A stretch of DNA of 64,000 nt, from assembly GCA_964568735.1 (NCBI GenBank), contig CAZMRF010000014.1:1-64000 (forward strand). Reading direction: 5' to 3'. The notes under the pieces were generated by a model that had not been told where the DNA came from, ran no database searches, and saw only the letters and a list, made by a program, of their open reading frames with translations. Of this stretch, positions 1 through 9,565 are shown piece after piece. How positions within the stretch are numbered: position 1 is the first letter of the stretch; the number at the start of each line of letters is the position of its first letter. The position numbers and the translations under genes were made by a program. This DNA comes from CAZMRF01 sp964568735. Its GTDB lineage: Bacteria > Acidobacteriota > Polarisedimenticolia > JACPZX01.

Positions 1-572
<572 letters not shown>

Positions 573-590
573 GGAAACGCGTCCTCCTGG

Positions 591-878
<288 letters not shown>

Positions 879-934
879 GGCCGAACCTCCTGTTACGTTA
901 TGGTGTTGATTCTTGGGGTGTTAGCGGGACTCTG

Positions 935-961
935 TTAGCACTCTGGCTAGACGAGTGCCAA
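935..961 (-). promoter_or_regulatory. CIRCE element (HrcA operator)
   Basis: TTAGCACTC (935-943), nine spacer bases, then GAGTGCCAA (953-961). This matches the CIRCE consensus TTAGCACTC-N9-GAGTGCTAA except for one base in the right arm. It lies between the predicted groES promoter and groES, where HrcA binding would block transcription. HrcA itself is not in the window. An extra TTAGC at 921 may be a degenerate half-site. Confidence 0.95.
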
Positions 962-990
962 AGATAGCCGGGCACCTGGCCACTTGTCAA
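961..990 (-). promoter_or_regulatory. sigma-70-type promoter of groES-groEL
   Basis: On the minus strand TTGACA (990-985) is followed after 18 bases by TATCTT (966-961). The -10 box touches the edge of the CIRCE element, so a repressor bound there would cover the start of transcription. Confidence 0.75.
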
Positions 991-1242
991 CAGACGATCC
1001 GAGATCCGCGCCTTCTCATCGGTGACTCATGGTCCGACCGGCCCATGGAGGAGGGTGAGTCAGAGTCGCGGGCCGACAATCACGCCAGTTATAATTATTT
1101 GATAACAGGAGGGTTACGGCCTCACACCCGATGCCGCGTTCATTGCCGGGAAGGGGGGTGGCGCGTATATTGGTTGTCCCCGGTGGATTCCCCGTCGGGC
1201 CGCGAATCCGGGGCGGCGGCTGGCGGGGAGAGGCAGAGGCTC
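962..1242 (+). other. Intergenic leader between groES and the AAA+ gene
   Basis: About 280 bases divergent between groES and the Clp-like gene. A consensus TATAAT sits at 1090-1095 on the plus strand, but I find no good -35 partner at 16-18 bases. An AGGAGGG at about 1106-1112 is not followed by a usable start codon. The reading frame of the downstream gene stays open back to 955, but that would run through CIRCE and the composition is not protein-like. Confidence 0.4.
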
Positions 1243-3171
1243 ATGTCGGAGACCCCGAGGCTGGACCTTCCCGACCGGCAAGGCGTGATGGTGCGGATCC
1301 GGGAGGCTGCCGGAAAGCTCAAGCCCAAGACCCGGATCGATCAGATAGAGCTGGACCACCTGGTCGACGTCGTCACGAACCACACCCTCCTCCTCAACGA
1401 TCTCTACGCCCAGCACCGCCTCGACCAGATCATGGGCTCCGACCCTGTCGGCATGATCCAGGGCTTCACCGACCCGGAGCGGCAGGACGAGGATCTGGCG
1501 ACGGACACGCTGGCCCACATGCGCCGCATCCCGGACGACGTCCGCGTCATCGGGGACAAGTGCCTCTACGACGTGGGCCTCTTCGGCCGGCAGGAATACC
1601 AGGGCCTGGATCTCAAGGCCCTCGGGATCCGCTGCTACTGCCTCTCCTCGGAGATCCTCGAGCACCTCGCCGAGGATCGCAGGCTGCGCGAGTACTTCAT
1701 CCGGAACCGGCTCGGCCCCATGCCCATCGAGGAGGAGGTGATCTTCCTCCGCCAGTGCGGGGACCGCTTCCTGACCTACGCGGACCTCCTCCGCAGCCTT
1801 CACCTCTTCGATCCGGGCGAGGCGCTGCTGGGAGGGAGCACCGTCGCGCCTCTTCCCCCGGCAGCGGCCCCGCCGCCGCCGGGCACCTTCCCCGAGGGTC
1901 TGGATGCTGCCGGCTCGAGCGGGACCCACCTGGAGACGCCCCCGCCGGCCGCGGAGCGGAAGCGCAGGACGAAGGAAGGTGCTTCGCGCCGCGCAGCGGA
2001 TCGGCGCCTCCGGGCTTCGCGTCCCAGTCTGCCCGGGATCGAGAAGCTCCCGAGGAAGGACCTCATCTCCCTCTACGAACGGCTCGTGCTCTTCGCGAAT
2101 CTCGACGTTCCCGTCCTCCAGGAGAACCTCAATCGTGTCGTCGTGGACCAGCAGGACGCGGTGACGGCGCTCTGCGACGAGCTGTCCCTCTACGCGACCG
2201 GGACGCAGGCCCTGAACCGGCCGGCGTCGTTCTTCCTCGTCGGCCCCACGGGAGTCGGCAAGAACTACCTCGTGGAGAGCTTCGTCAAGGTGCTCGAGAG
2301 CCGCTGGGATCTGGAGGTGCCGCTCCTCCTGATCGAAGGCCCCCAGTACACCTACCCCTCCGACATCAACGAGCTGAAGGGGGCGACACGCGGGTTCATC
2401 CGCAGCGACGAGGAGGGCATCCTGACCGAGTTCTACAAGCGGGCGTCGGAGGCGCCCCTGTCGGTCGTCCTCGTGGACGAGGTGGAGAAGGCCCACTCGC
2501 AGCTCAGGAAGTTCTTCCTCGGGCTGATGGATCGTGGCAGCACGATGGACAACCGGGGGGCAACGCTGCACTTCGTGAACACCATCTTCTTCTACACGTC
2601 GAACATCGGCTACTCGAGGCTGCAGGCGAACACGGCTCCGATCGGCTTCGCCGACAACGCGGCGCGAGAGGAGTTCAAGTACCGCGAAGTTCTCGGAGAC
2701 CTCAAGAAGACGCTGTCTCCCGAGTTCGTGAACCGCACGAGCATCATCCGCTTCCGCCCGCTGACGCTCGGGTCGGTTCAGCGCATCTTCGACCTGGAGT
2801 TCACGAAGGTCGCCTCGCGGTACAGGGACGTCCAGGGGATCACGCTCATCGTGACTCCCCGGGCACGCGAGGAGCTGATCCGGGCCGGCTACGATCCCGA
2901 GTTCGGCGCCCGCCCCCTGGCGAGGATGATCAACCAGGTCTGCAACGTCGAGGTCAGCAAGCGGCTGAAGCGGGACGAACTGCGCAGCCCGCGCGAGACC
3001 CAGGATCTCCTCGGGTACCTGCGTGAAGTCCGGGACGGAAAGCGGGCGCTGGACCCTTCGGCCGTGAATCAGATCCTCGAGCAGACGCGGGCGATGGTCA
3101 CCTACGACACGCTGGAGATCGACTGGAGAGACGGCGAGTTCGTCTACGAGCCGGCGGAGATGGTGCAGTGA
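1243..3171 (+). CDS. Single-ring ClpB/ClpA-type AAA+ ATPase with a novel N-terminal region
   Basis: This 642-residue ATPase has one Clp-type AAA+ module in its C-terminal half: Walker A GPTGVGKN (about 333-340), Walker B VVLVDEVEKAH (about 407), sensor-1 FYTSNIG (about 451), FVNR arginine finger (about 497) and sensor-2 GARPL (about 556), followed by the small helical domain. The first 200 residues are not the Clp N-repeat domain, and a proline/arginine-rich linker (about 200-260) joins the two parts. I start at ATG 1243 behind GGGGAGAGGC; the frame is open further upstream, but that would overlap CIRCE. It is translationally coupled to the next gene. A role as an unfoldase or remodelling motor is inferred; the substrate is unknown. 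Confidence 0.75.
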   Translation: MSETPRLDLPDRQGVMVRIREAAGKLKPKTRIDQIELDHLVDVVTNHTLLLNDLYAQHRLDQIMGSDPVGMIQGFTDPERQDEDLATDTLAHMRRIPDDVRVIGDKCLYDVGLFGRQEYQGLDLKALGIRCYCLSSEILEHLAEDRRLREYFIRNRLGPMPIEEEVIFLRQCGDRFLTYADLLRSLHLFDPGEALLGGSTVAPLPPAAAPPPPGTFPEGLDAAGSSGTHLETPPPAAERKRRTKEGASRRAADRRLRASRPSLPGIEKLPRKDLISLYERLVLFANLDVPVLQENLNRVVVDQQDAVTALCDELSLYATGTQALNRPASFFLVGPTGVGKNYLVESFVKVLESRWDLEVPLLLIEGPQYTYPSDINELKGATRGFIRSDEEGILTEFYKRASEAPLSVVLVDEVEKAHSQLRKFFLGLMDRGSTMDNRGATLHFVNTIFFYTSNIGYSRLQANTAPIGFADNAAREEFKYREVLGDLKKTLSPEFVNRTSIIRFRPLTLGSVQRIFDLEFTKVASRYRDVQGITLIVTPRAREELIRAGYDPEFGARPLARMINQVCNVEVSKRLKRDELRSPRETQDLLGYLREVRDGKRALDPSAVNQILEQTRAMVTYDTLEIDWRDGEFVYEPAEMVQ

Positions 3172-3977
3172 GCGGCGGAGGGAGGCTCTCCCTCCTGCAC
3201 CAGCTCGAGCGGATCATCGAGAGGACCTACGATCTCGAGACCGGCATCCGGGATATTTCGCCGTTCATCATCGGCGACGAGGGCTACACGCGCCTCTACG
3301 ATGGGCGGGAAGTGGCCCGGCGGATCGGATCGGGCTGCCGGAGTCCTTCCGGGCCAGGGCATCGAGCCCCGGCGCGCCTCGACCATCCACTCGCAGCGGA
3401 GGGCCACGGGGCCGCCCCCTGCATCGCCGCGGAGAGCCTCCGCGCCGCCGCCGGCGATCCCGTCGGGGCTCGCACGCTGCTCCGAGAGGAGGGAGGCGGA
3501 CTGAAGATCTGTCTCTACTACCCGGATCGCCTGATCGACAACCTCGAGCGGCACGATCCCGCGCGAAGCCTCTCCGAGAGAAACGTGGACGACTTCGCCA
3601 CGCTGGTCGAGGAGCTCGATCATCTCCTGACCATCGCAGACCGGCACCGGGCAGGCGCCGAGATCTCCCTTCTCGAGCTCGAGCTGCATGCGAACGTCAC
3701 CAAGGAGCTCGTCATGAGGCTCTTCGTCGCCAGGATGAGCGGGAAGAGCAGGCTTCAGGAGGACGAAAGCTCCTGGATCCGCCACCACCTCTTCGACAAG
3801 ATCGAGTTCAGGGAGGACGACCCGGAGGTCCAGGCCCGCTACCGCGATGCGGCTTCGCTGTCCGTCCGGTATCTCGACTCGCTGCACTCGCTGCCCGCGG
3901 CGGATCGGCCTCGCGAGCTCAGGCGCTTCCACAGGCGGACGCACCACGAGAAGCTCGCGGATATCGCGCGGCTCTGA
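3168..3977 (+). CDS. Unrecognised protein coupled to the Clp-like ATPase
   Basis: I do not recognise this 269-residue protein. It starts at GTG 3168 with a GTGA overlap onto the stop of the ATPase, so the two are probably made together and may act together. There is no signal peptide or membrane segment. The first 45 and last 150 residues read as a normal charged, helical protein (LKICLYYPDRLIDNLE; FATLVEELDHLLTIADRH). Residues 50-105 are Arg/Gly/Pro/Ala-rich and look unlike the rest, which may be a disordered linker or a compensated frameshift. Function unknown; adaptor or regulator of the ATPase is only a guess. Confidence 0.6.
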   Translation: MSGGGRLSLLHQLERIIERTYDLETGIRDISPFIIGDEGYTRLYDGREVARRIGSGCRSPSGPGHRAPARLDHPLAAEGHGAAPCIAAESLRAAAGDPVGARTLLREEGGGLKICLYYPDRLIDNLERHDPARSLSERNVDDFATLVEELDHLLTIADRHRAGAEISLLELELHANVTKELVMRLFVARMSGKSRLQEDESSWIRHHLFDKIEFREDDPEVQARYRDAASLSVRYLDSLHSLPAADRPRELRRFHRRTHHEKLADIARL

Positions 3978-4094
3978 CAGAGGGGCCGCGAATCGGAGTC
4001 GCCGCCGAGAGGGTGATGTATCGAGCACCCGGCGCCCGTCCTCCGGCGGCTGGACTGCGCCGACGTATCTCGGCCGGGGGGAATCCCCGAGGGC

Positions 4095-4688
4095 TCAGGC
4101 GGGCTCGGTGGGGCGGATCTGGGTGGGGGTGAGTGACTCGAAGTCGGAGAAGCGGAGCAGCGGTGCATAGACCGCGTGCGGCAGGCGCTTGCGGATGGCC
4201 GCGGCGCCACCCTCCCCGCGATCCACCACGGGGATGACCATCGTCACGATGAGGCCTGCCTCCTCGGCCGCGTCGATGGCAGCGATCGTGGACCCGCCGG
4301 ACGTGATGACGTCCTCGACGATCGCCACCCGGGCACCTTTGCCCGGGGCATTCTCGATCTTCTTCTGCGTGCCGTGCTGCTTGACTTCCTTCCGCACCAT
4401 GAACCCCGCGAGCGTCCACCCTCTCGAGACGCTCAGCTGGACGACCGCGGCCGTGATGGGAACCGCTCCGACCACGGTTCCCCCGAGCGCTATCGGGGGA
4501 TCGCTGACGGCCGTGATCTGCTCGAAGACCAGATCGGCGATCAGGGGGAGGCTCCGGGGATCCATGAGAGCGATCCGGCAGTCCACGTAGAAATTGGAGC
4601 TCCCGCCCGAGGCGAGCTTGAAGTCCTCCCCGCGGATCAGGCAGTACTTCTCGATGAACTCCCGCAGCTTCTGTTTCTTCTCGGACAT
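4095..4688 (-). CDS. pyrE: Orotate phosphoribosyltransferase
   Basis: This enzyme transfers phosphoribose from PRPP to orotate, giving OMP in pyrimidine synthesis. The 197-residue protein has the PRPP-binding motif VAIVEDVITSGGST (121-134) and the dimer-completing loop with FMVRKEVKQHGTQK (about 97-110). I start at ATG 4688 (MSEKKQKLREFI), which follows GGGGAGC; a longer frame exists upstream, but its residues are Arg/Pro-rich and not family-like. No other pyr gene is next to it. Confidence 0.93.
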   Translation of the reverse strand: MSEKKQKLREFIEKYCLIRGEDFKLASGGSSNFYVDCRIALMDPRSLPLIADLVFEQITAVSDPPIALGGTVVGAVPITAAVVQLSVSRGWTLAGFMVRKEVKQHGTQKKIENAPGKGARVAIVEDVITSGGSTIAAIDAAEEAGLIVTMVIPVVDRGEGGAAAIRKRLPHAVYAPLLRFSDFESLTPTQIRPTEPA

Positions 4689-4984
4689 CGGGCGCTCCCC
4701 GAGCGAGTCTGGGCGCCTGTCAGGGTCATGGCTCGGCGCCGAGCGATGGCCTGGACGGGCTGCTGATCCTTGCAATGGGACGACGGAGGCTACTCTTGTG
4801 GCTTCCCGGGTGTCAACAGCGCCGCGCCGGACGGGCCAGCGGCTGGGGCCGAGTCCGTGCGCAGCACCCCGTGGTCACCCGCAAGGCGGGACCCTGCCCG
4901 CGCCCTCGGCCCCTCGGAGCATGGCAACCATTCGGGGCTCGAACCCGATCCGGCCGAGGGACGCAGCGGCTCTCGGGGCGCGGC
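4689..4984. other. Gap between pyrE and the barrel gene
   Basis: About 296 bases without a gene. On the minus strand around 4937-4955 there is a 5-bp stem closing a TTCGAGC loop, like a tRNA T-arm, followed by a small ATGGTTGCCAT palindrome. No acceptor, D or anticodon arm could be built around it. It may act as a terminator-like hairpin for the operon upstream of pyrE. Confidence 0.3.
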
Positions 4985-6142
4985 TCAGCGGTTCCGGTCG
5001 AACCAGGAGAGGACGTCGAACCTCTGCGAGAGCTGCACGGCGACCGCGTACCCTTCCGGGTAGTACTGCTTGACCGAGTCGTCGACGTCCCAGATCTCCT
5101 CGCGATAGGAGACCTTCACGAGAGTCCAGGGAGTGAGGCGGTATCCCATCCCTGCCTCGTAGTCGTAGAGCGTCACGGGCTCCCCGACCCAGTAGTACAT
5201 GTTGATTGGGAGGAGGAAGGGATAGTCGCTCTGCTCGAGGCGCAGGGCGGTGAAGAGCCGGGGCGTGAGGGTATAGCGTCCCTCCAGGTACCATGACCGG
5301 CCGTGCTCGGTCGCCGAGTGCGTCGGGATCTCGTACGAGGAAGCAGCGAACTCTCCATTGAGGACCAGGTAGCCTCGCGTGAGATGAAACTCGAATCCCA
5401 GAATGTTCTGATCGAAGTCGCGCCACCGTGAGCCCGGGGGGAGGAGGTCGCTGATCTCGTCGCTGAGGTAGGGGCCGCGCGTGGCGAAGGCCCCGAGCCT
5501 GAACCCTACGACGGGGGTGATGCCGGCGGCGAGGGCCGGACGGGGAGTGTGGTCGGCGTCGAGGGAGTAGGCTCCGTTCCGGAGCGGGAGGCTCATGACC
5601 GAAGCCGCGTAGTCGAAGGTCGAGACTCTGCCGTAGGCGACGAACCCGTAGGGGTAGTCCGTGAGGTAGGTGGCAGGGTCGCCGATGAGCGGGTTCGTGT
5701 CGGCGAACCTGCGTTCTGGAAATGACCCGATGGGCGTGGTGATCTTTCCGGCCTCCAGGGTGAAGGGGGATTGAGTGCGGCTGGAGTATCGGAGCAGGAA
5801 GAGCTCCAGCTCTCCGTTGTAGTCGCCGCCATCCTCCGACAACGCCGACATGTTCTCCATCGAGAAGAGGTGGAGAGAGGGGCTGAACTGCAGCGCCTGC
5901 CAGAGGAGCAGATCCGCCTCGCCGGCAGCCTCACCCTTGTTCGAGCTGAGGAGATACGCATCGTCGTCGGTCTCGTGGAGCTGGCCGGCAGCGAGGCCCT
6001 GCAGGAGGAGGTGGTCGCCGATCTCGGCGGGCGCAACGGATACGAATGCGCAGCTCAGGAGGAGGGCGAGGGGCGCCATACGCCGCAGCGGCTGGGTGGC
6101 GCCCGGAAGATCTGTCGTTTCATGCTGGCTGGGTCGCTTCAT
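4985..6142 (-). CDS. Outer-membrane beta-barrel protein (porin-like)
   Basis: A 385-residue exported protein. After a short N-terminal stretch comes a signal peptide (about 22-39, MAPLALLLSCAFVSVAPA). The rest is made of alternating hydrophobic/polar strands with aromatic ends and closes with QLSQRFDVLSWFDRNR, as in phosphate-porin-like barrels. ATG 6142 follows an AAGGAGGT ribosome site and lies inside the 3' end of the histidine kinase gene, a 23-base overlap showing they are co-transcribed. It is the last gene of the cupredoxin-kinase-barrel operon. What it transports or binds is not visible; a channel or sensor for the same ligand as its neighbours is inference. Confidence 0.65.
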   Translation of the reverse strand: MKRPSQHETTDLPGATQPLRRMAPLALLLSCAFVSVAPAEIGDHLLLQGLAAGQLHETDDDAYLLSSNKGEAAGEADLLLWQALQFSPSLHLFSMENMSALSEDGGDYNGELELFLLRYSSRTQSPFTLEAGKITTPIGSFPERRFADTNPLIGDPATYLTDYPYGFVAYGRVSTFDYAASVMSLPLRNGAYSLDADHTPRPALAAGITPVVGFRLGAFATRGPYLSDEISDLLPPGSRWRDFDQNILGFEFHLTRGYLVLNGEFAASSYEIPTHSATEHGRSWYLEGRYTLTPRLFTALRLEQSDYPFLLPINMYYWVGEPVTLYDYEAGMGYRLTPWTLVKVSYREEIWDVDDSVKQYYPEGYAVAVQLSQRFDVLSWFDRNR

Positions 6143-8459
6143 CGAGGACCTCCTTCACGGCCGACGTGTATTCATCGACCGCGAACGGCTTGACGAGGCA
6201 TCGGTTTCGCAAGCTGGAGAGAAAGCTCTGCGACTCCTCTCCCATCGTGTCACCCGTGACGAAAATGACGCGCGAGGTATCGGCGGGACGGTTCCTCTCC
6301 ACCCACCTGTACAGATCCTGACCGGAGGTTCCTCCGGGCATCCTCAGATCCGTGATGACGAGATCGAACGAGCGTGACTCGAGGAGCTGGACCGCCTGGG
6401 CGCCCGTGCGCGCGGCCGTGACCCTGGCGCCGATGGACTCGAGGAGGTCCACCTGAAGCTCCAGCACGCTGGGCTCGTCTTCGACCACCAGGACGGAGGC
6501 CCCGGTGAGCCCCGGCGAAGGCGGCGGGACGGCTCTGGCGGCTGCAGGGGCGGCGGCGGGAGAGATCATCGCGGCGCTGTGGAGCGGCAGCGACAATGAG
6601 AAAACGGCGCCACCCTCGGGGCGGTTGTCGGCCTCGAGGCGCCCCCCGTGGGCCTCGGCAATGCCCAGACAGATGCTCAGCCCGAGGCCGGTTCCCTTGC
6701 CGATTTCCTTCGTGGTGAAGAAGGGTTCGAAGAGGCGGTCCTTGTTGCGCAGGCCCGGACCGCTGTCAGCGACGCTGGCGAGGATCTCCCGGCCCTGGCG
6801 CCGGCTCCTGAGCACGAGGGCTCCGCGGGCCCCCGTCTCCTGCATGGCGTCGTAGGCATTGCGAAACAGGTTCAGGAAGATCTGCTGGAGCTCGAGCTCG
6901 TTGCCCATCACGAGCAACTCCTCGGCCGCAAGATCTTCCGTGACGGCGATCCCCGCGCCGGCGAAGTCGTGCCTGCATACCGAGAGGCTCTCCCGTATCA
7001 CCTGATTGAGGTCGATCGCATGCCTCCCCTCGTCACTGCGCCTCGAGAGCTTCAGGAGGTTGCGGACGAGAGCCGCGACGCGCCGCCCCTCCCTCAGGGC
7101 GTTGTCCAGCCGCTGCCTGCCGTAGTCCCCCAGCGGCTCGCGGCCCAGGAGCAGCTCGATGTTCCCGATCACGGCGGAGAGCGGGTTGTTGATCTCGTGC
7201 GCGGCGCCGGAGACCATCCTTCCGAGGGCGGCCATCTTCTCGGCTTCCTTGAGCCGGTCGAGCTTGACGAGGTCCGCTCTCGCTCCGGTGAGCTGCTCGC
7301 GTGTCCTCACGAGCGAGTCCATCATCTGATCGTAGGCATCATTGAGCGTGGCGACTTCGGGGCTCCCCGGCTCTCCCACGAACCTGCGAGTGGGATCTCC
7401 GCTCGCGCCCACCGAGCGCATGAAACTGACGAACTCCTGGAGCGGCCTCAGGATCGAGCGCGAAACGCCGATGGCCAGGATTCCCGCGAGGGCCACGGCG
7501 GCCAGCCCGCAGGTGAGGAACACGAGGAAGAGCGATCGGTTCGCCTCCTGGAGCCGGCTGCTCAGCGGATGGAGGAGGTGGAGGAGGACCGGCCGCCCCC
7601 GGGAGTCGAGCCCCAGGGGGACCGACGCAGTGACGTACTCCTGGTTGCGAATCCATCGGGTCAGCGGCCCGGAAGCACCGATCGCGGCGGGGTCGGCCAT
7701 CTCACCGCGGTTCCCCGCCGGCATCTCCTCGAGTCCGAGCGTCGATGTGATGGGAATATCATCGATCGTTACGACGATCTCTCCGCCAAGGAGATCCCGC
7801 ATGCCTGAAACAAAGGTGTCCTCGAGCCGATCCCCCTGGGTCAGCGTGCCGATGATGTAGCCCTGCAGGACAATGGGGACGCAGGCCACCTGGAAATGGA
7901 TCCCCCCGAGGTGCAGTACCGCGAAGTTCTGCTCGCCAACGGGCCCATCCTGGTTGAGCGCGAACCGGACGACAGGCTGCGTCGCGAGGTCCTCTCCAGG
8001 CAGGACGCTGAGCCCGCTCCGCTCGCTCGCCGCAAGGATGAGGCCCTCGTCGTCCGTCACGACCAGGAGGTCCTTGCCCAGGGCCGCGGCGATCTTCGTG
8101 ACCTCGTGCTGAATGGTCGCTACGAGATCGGGCCGTGTGCCGCTCCCCTCGCGCAGCTCGAGCCTGTAGGTCTCGATCGCTGCGCGCAGGGTCGAATTGT
8201 TCGTGATCAACCCCGACGTTCTCAATAGAGCGCTGCGATTGCCGGCGTTCTGCTCGAGGGCCACGCGCTGGCTCTCGCTCAGCTCCTGTGCGAGGAGGCG
8301 GCGGGTATCGGCCCGAACTTGAAGACTCGCGCTGAGGAAAGCGGCAAGGATGACCACACCTGCCAGGAGGGTCCCGAAGAGCACGAGGCGGACGCGGAGT
8401 CCGAGGCGGGAGCCGTGCCGGCGGGCCCAGGAGAGAAAGCGGGTGGCAATCCCTGGCAC
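6120..8459 (-). CDS. Hybrid sensor histidine kinase with C-terminal receiver
   Basis: A 779-residue membrane signalling protein. In order: TM1 (about 20-45), a periplasmic sensor of Cache-like size (about 46-300), TM2 (about 305-330), HAMP, HisKA with the phospho-accepting His in AAHEINNPL (about residue 421), HATPase with the GKGTGLGLSI G2 box, and a receiver whose phospho-Asp is in LVITDLRMPG (about residue 704) with the conserved KPF Lys. All key residues are intact, so it should be active. The start is GTG 8459. It lies between a cupredoxin and an outer-membrane barrel in one operon, suggesting it senses something in the envelope. No stand-alone output regulator is adjacent. Confidence 0.88.
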   Translation of the reverse strand: MPGIATRFLSWARRHGSRLGLRVRLVLFGTLLAGVVILAAFLSASLQVRADTRRLLAQELSESQRVALEQNAGNRSALLRTSGLITNNSTLRAAIETYRLELREGSGTRPDLVATIQHEVTKIAAALGKDLLVVTDDEGLILAASERSGLSVLPGEDLATQPVVRFALNQDGPVGEQNFAVLHLGGIHFQVACVPIVLQGYIIGTLTQGDRLEDTFVSGMRDLLGGEIVVTIDDIPITSTLGLEEMPAGNRGEMADPAAIGASGPLTRWIRNQEYVTASVPLGLDSRGRPVLLHLLHPLSSRLQEANRSLFLVFLTCGLAAVALAGILAIGVSRSILRPLQEFVSFMRSVGASGDPTRRFVGEPGSPEVATLNDAYDQMMDSLVRTREQLTGARADLVKLDRLKEAEKMAALGRMVSGAAHEINNPLSAVIGNIELLLGREPLGDYGRQRLDNALREGRRVAALVRNLLKLSRRSDEGRHAIDLNQVIRESLSVCRHDFAGAGIAVTEDLAAEELLVMGNELELQQIFLNLFRNAYDAMQETGARGALVLRSRRQGREILASVADSGPGLRNKDRLFEPFFTTKEIGKGTGLGLSICLGIAEAHGGRLEADNRPEGGAVFSLSLPLHSAAMISPAAAPAAARAVPPPSPGLTGASVLVVEDEPSVLELQVDLLESIGARVTAARTGAQAVQLLESRSFDLVITDLRMPGGTSGQDLYRWVERNRPADTSRVIFVTGDTMGEESQSFLSSLRNRCLVKPFAVDEYTSAVKEVLDEATQPA

Positions 8460-8479
8460 GGTAAGGCTCGCCTTCGGCT

Positions 8480-9256
8480 CTATTCCGAGTCCGATTCGTC
8501 GTGGATGGGGATCTGGAAATCGAGCGCCGTCTCGGAGGCCGCATCGACCTTGACGTTACGCGAGACGCGCCGTGCGCGCTCGTGCCAGGCGACGACGTGG
8601 TACTGACCGGGAGGGATGCCGTCGATTCGATAGGATCCGCTCTCGTCCGGGATGGCGAAGAAGGGGTTATCGAGCACGAGGATCACGCCGCTCATGTCGG
8701 CGTGGAGGTGACAGAAAACCTTCACCAGGCCCGGCTTGTCGAAGAGCACGGAACGAGTGGCGCCCGCGGGATAGTGGCCGAGGTCGAAGGCGCTCGCCGT
8801 CGAGAGCGAAAAGACGTTGTGGAAGAAGGGATCACTGTTGGGGAACTCCACGCTCGATCCGACGACGACCGGGAGGATGTGGGGTTCGAAGGTCTCGTTG
8901 GCCTGCCTCATGACGAGAGCGCGGGGCGGGGGGCCGCTCTGGGGCTGCTTCCAGGGCACCCCCTCCACGTAGACGACGACGTTGCGGATCTCGTCCTTCA
9001 GCGACGGCGCCGTCATTGCGGGCGCCTGGCGGGACAGATCGGGATAGATCGGAAAGTGCACCCGGCGGTGTTCGATTTCGGAACCGACGACGATGGTGCC
9101 TCGAAGGGACCCGGGCCTGGAGCCGGAAGGGCCGGAGGCATCGGCGACAGCCGGCAATGGCGGCGCAACCAGAGAGATGGTGATCCCGAGAAGGAGCAGG
9201 AGAGCTGCGCTCCGTCGATCTGTCGGGCGTGACCAGCGGCTGTCCTCTGCGAGCAT
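8480..9256 (-). CDS. Secreted cupredoxin-domain protein with a regulatory-like beta-sandwich tail
   Basis: A 258-residue exported protein with a signal peptide (AALLLLLGITISLVAPP, about 17-33). The central part is a plastocyanin-like fold with a full set of candidate type-1 copper ligands: His in DPFFHNVFS and Cys, His and Met in KVFCHLHADMSG (spacing C-x2-H-x2-M). The C-terminal part (GSYRIDGIPPGQYHVVAWHE) looks like a carboxypeptidase-regulatory sandwich. This arrangement is often labelled methylamine-utilisation-like, but no mau genes are present. I prefer ATG 9256 because GGGAGG sits 9 bases upstream; ATG 9265 would abut it. It is the first gene of the cupredoxin-kinase-barrel operon. Confidence 0.75.
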   Translation of the reverse strand: MLAEDSRWSRPTDRRSAALLLLLGITISLVAPPLPAVADASGPSGSRPGSLRGTIVVGSEIEHRRVHFPIYPDLSRQAPAMTAPSLKDEIRNVVVYVEGVPWKQPQSGPPPRALVMRQANETFEPHILPVVVGSSVEFPNSDPFFHNVFSLSTASAFDLGHYPAGATRSVLFDKPGLVKVFCHLHADMSGVILVLDNPFFAIPDESGSYRIDGIPPGQYHVVAWHERARRVSRNVKVDAASETALDFQIPIHDESDSE

Positions 9257-9360
9257 GGCGGGCATCCTCCCGGAGCCATCTCCCGGCGACGGAACTCATC
9301 GCGATCGTGCCGGGCAGCGATCGCGGGCGGCATACCTCCGGATGGGTTATCGGCGATGGT

Positions 9361-9399
9361 CCAATATGTGTGGGAGCGCGCAGCCGTCAAGGATTGACG
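9361..9399 (-). promoter_or_regulatory. Promoter with palindrome at -35, upstream of the cupredoxin operon
   Basis: On the minus strand TTGACG (9390-9385) is followed after 18 bases by TATTGG (9366-9361). The -35 is one arm of a perfect palindrome, CGTCAA-GGA-TTGACG (9385-9399), a plausible operator. The leader to the cupredoxin start would be about 100 bases. Confidence 0.5.
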
Positions 9400-9527
9400 A
9401 TTGCCGTCGCCGTCGGGTGTCTATGGATTGTCAGGGGCCGGGTCGAGCGGTTCGCGTGCTGGCGCTTCACGACGGAAGTGCGCCCGTAGTGCATCCTCGC
9501 AGCCTCCTGCGGTCATGAGAGGACGCT

Positions 9528-9553
9528 CCGAGGGCACCTTTCAGTGCCCTCGG
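9528..9553 (-). terminator. Terminator-like hairpin after the lysine aminotransferase gene
   Basis: A perfect 10-bp stem, CCGAGGGCAC / GTGCCCTCGG, with a 6-base loop lies 12 bases past the stop of the aminotransferase gene. The minus strand lacks a T-run after it; the plus strand has only TTT. Confidence 0.6.
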
Positions 9554-9565
9554 TTTCCGCCGGGA

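Noticed and set aside
1114..2571. 485-codon minus-strand frame opposite the AAA+ gene
   Set aside because: Antisense shadow of the Clp-like gene; composition is Arg/Glu/Pro-rich without family motifs.
4930..4965. tRNA-like T-arm (5-bp stem, TTCGAGC loop) on the minus strand
   Set aside because: No matching acceptor, D or anticodon arms could be formed, and the 5' part would fall inside the barrel gene.
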